Of a stretch of DNA of 64,000 nucleotides, positions 63,878-64,000 are shown in pieces. The notes beneath the pieces were generated by a model. It ran no database searches. It saw only the letters and a program-made list of their open reading frames with translations, and had not been told where the DNA came from. This stretch comes from Rhodospirillaceae bacterium (GTDB lineage Bacteria > Pseudomonadota > Alphaproteobacteria > GCA-2731375), in the NCBI GenBank assembly GCA_018701215.1, contig JABIWH010000001.1:52230-116229 (forward strand), given 5' to 3'. The translations under genes and the position numbers were made by a program. Each line of letters opens with the position of its first letter. Position 1 is the stretch's first letter.

Positions 63878-64000
63878 AGCAGACAGCAGGGGCAGCAAAA
63901 ACCTCTTCTGAATCCATCTCCATGCTGACTTAAGCCAACACTATTCCTAATAGTATAATACTTTCTTTATATGCGATTCTTTTTTTATAATTGTTCTCTA
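63878..64000. other. AT-rich end of the window
   Basis: No gene is visible in these 123 bases after recQ. From about 63930 the sequence becomes AT-rich, with AGTATAATACT (an interrupted palindrome) near 63950 and runs of T. It could be a promoter region or the start of a compositionally different segment that continues to the right. Confidence 0.5.

Noticed and set aside
63875..64000. recQ TAG followed by AGCA as a fifth copy of the hairpin repeat
   Set aside because: TAGAGCA fits the left arm, but no TTGCTCTA right arm is in the window; not enough to call.

Overview
The window is one continuous stretch of GC-rich bacterial chromosome, densely packed with genes on both strands. Several features point to an alphaproteobacterium: a ccrM-type GANTC DNA methyltransferase beside rnhB, an IalB-family protein, DUF4169 and RHH-domain proteins near fumC, a LexA box of the alphaproteobacterial GTTC-N7-GTTC type, and many acyl-CoA metabolism genes. 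A member of, or relative of, the Rhodospirillales is my best guess; species and genus cannot be read from the sequence. I found no rRNA, tRNA, insertion sequence, prophage or CRISPR array.

Layout. 1-4.5 kb (minus): quinone oxidoreductase, SAM methyltransferase, CPA2 antiporter, rnhB and the 5' part of ccrM. 4.6-6.9 kb (plus): TrmH-type methyltransferase, IalB-family protein, rlmN. 6.9-12.7 kb: a divergent catabolic cluster with two CaiB/BaiF CoA-transferases, a MaoC dehydratase, an SDR and an MFS carrier. 12.7-20.7 kb: ankyrin protein, secreted protein, enoyl-CoA hydratase, prs, rplY, pth, a fused MFS/spermidine-synthase-like protein and ychF. 20.7-27.1 kb: MaoC protein, PA0069-type radical SAM enzyme under a LexA box, two arsenosugar-type glycosyltransferases, moaB, lytic transglycosylase and uracil-DNA glycosylase. 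27.2-32.5 kb: ETF-ubiquinone oxidoreductase, TPR lipoprotein, ispE and a hydrolase-like lipoprotein. 32.5-37.0 kb: DUF3108 protein, an AT-rich regulatory region with a small secreted protein, a thioesterase, a ClC channel and DUF4169. 37.1-42.9 kb: a large AsmA protein, then NIPSNAP, RHH and fumC on the minus strand. 42.9-46 kb: dehydrogenase, enoyl-CoA hydratase and acyl-CoA dehydrogenase. 46-49.3 kb: periplasmic binding protein plus hybrid histidine kinase. 49.3-56.3 kb (minus): TPR protein, lipid kinase, HCCA isomerase, deacetylase, a 32-codon membrane microprotein with an FNR/FixK-type promoter, HAD phosphatase, SDR and a UxaA-family dehydratase. 56.4-63.9 kb: esterase, PilZ protein, ArsC, thioesterase, dienoyl-CoA isomerase-like protein, MaoC hydratase, Rid protein, threonine dehydratase and recQ. 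The last ~70 bases become markedly AT-rich.

How the genes fit together. Acyl-CoA chemistry dominates: CoA-transferases, crotonases, MaoC hydratases, thioesterases and an acyl-CoA dehydrogenase. ETF-QO would pass electrons from such dehydrogenases to the quinone pool. A second layer is housekeeping: prs, rplY, pth, ychF, ispE, fumC, rlmN.

The least ordinary observations are four. (1) An unannotated FNR/FixK-type promoter drives a single-pass microprotein. (2) A LexA box precedes the PA0069 radical SAM gene. (3) Terminator-like hairpins carry conserved outer arms that supply the TAG stop codons of flanking genes. (4) A GANTC site lies inside the predicted ccrM promoter.
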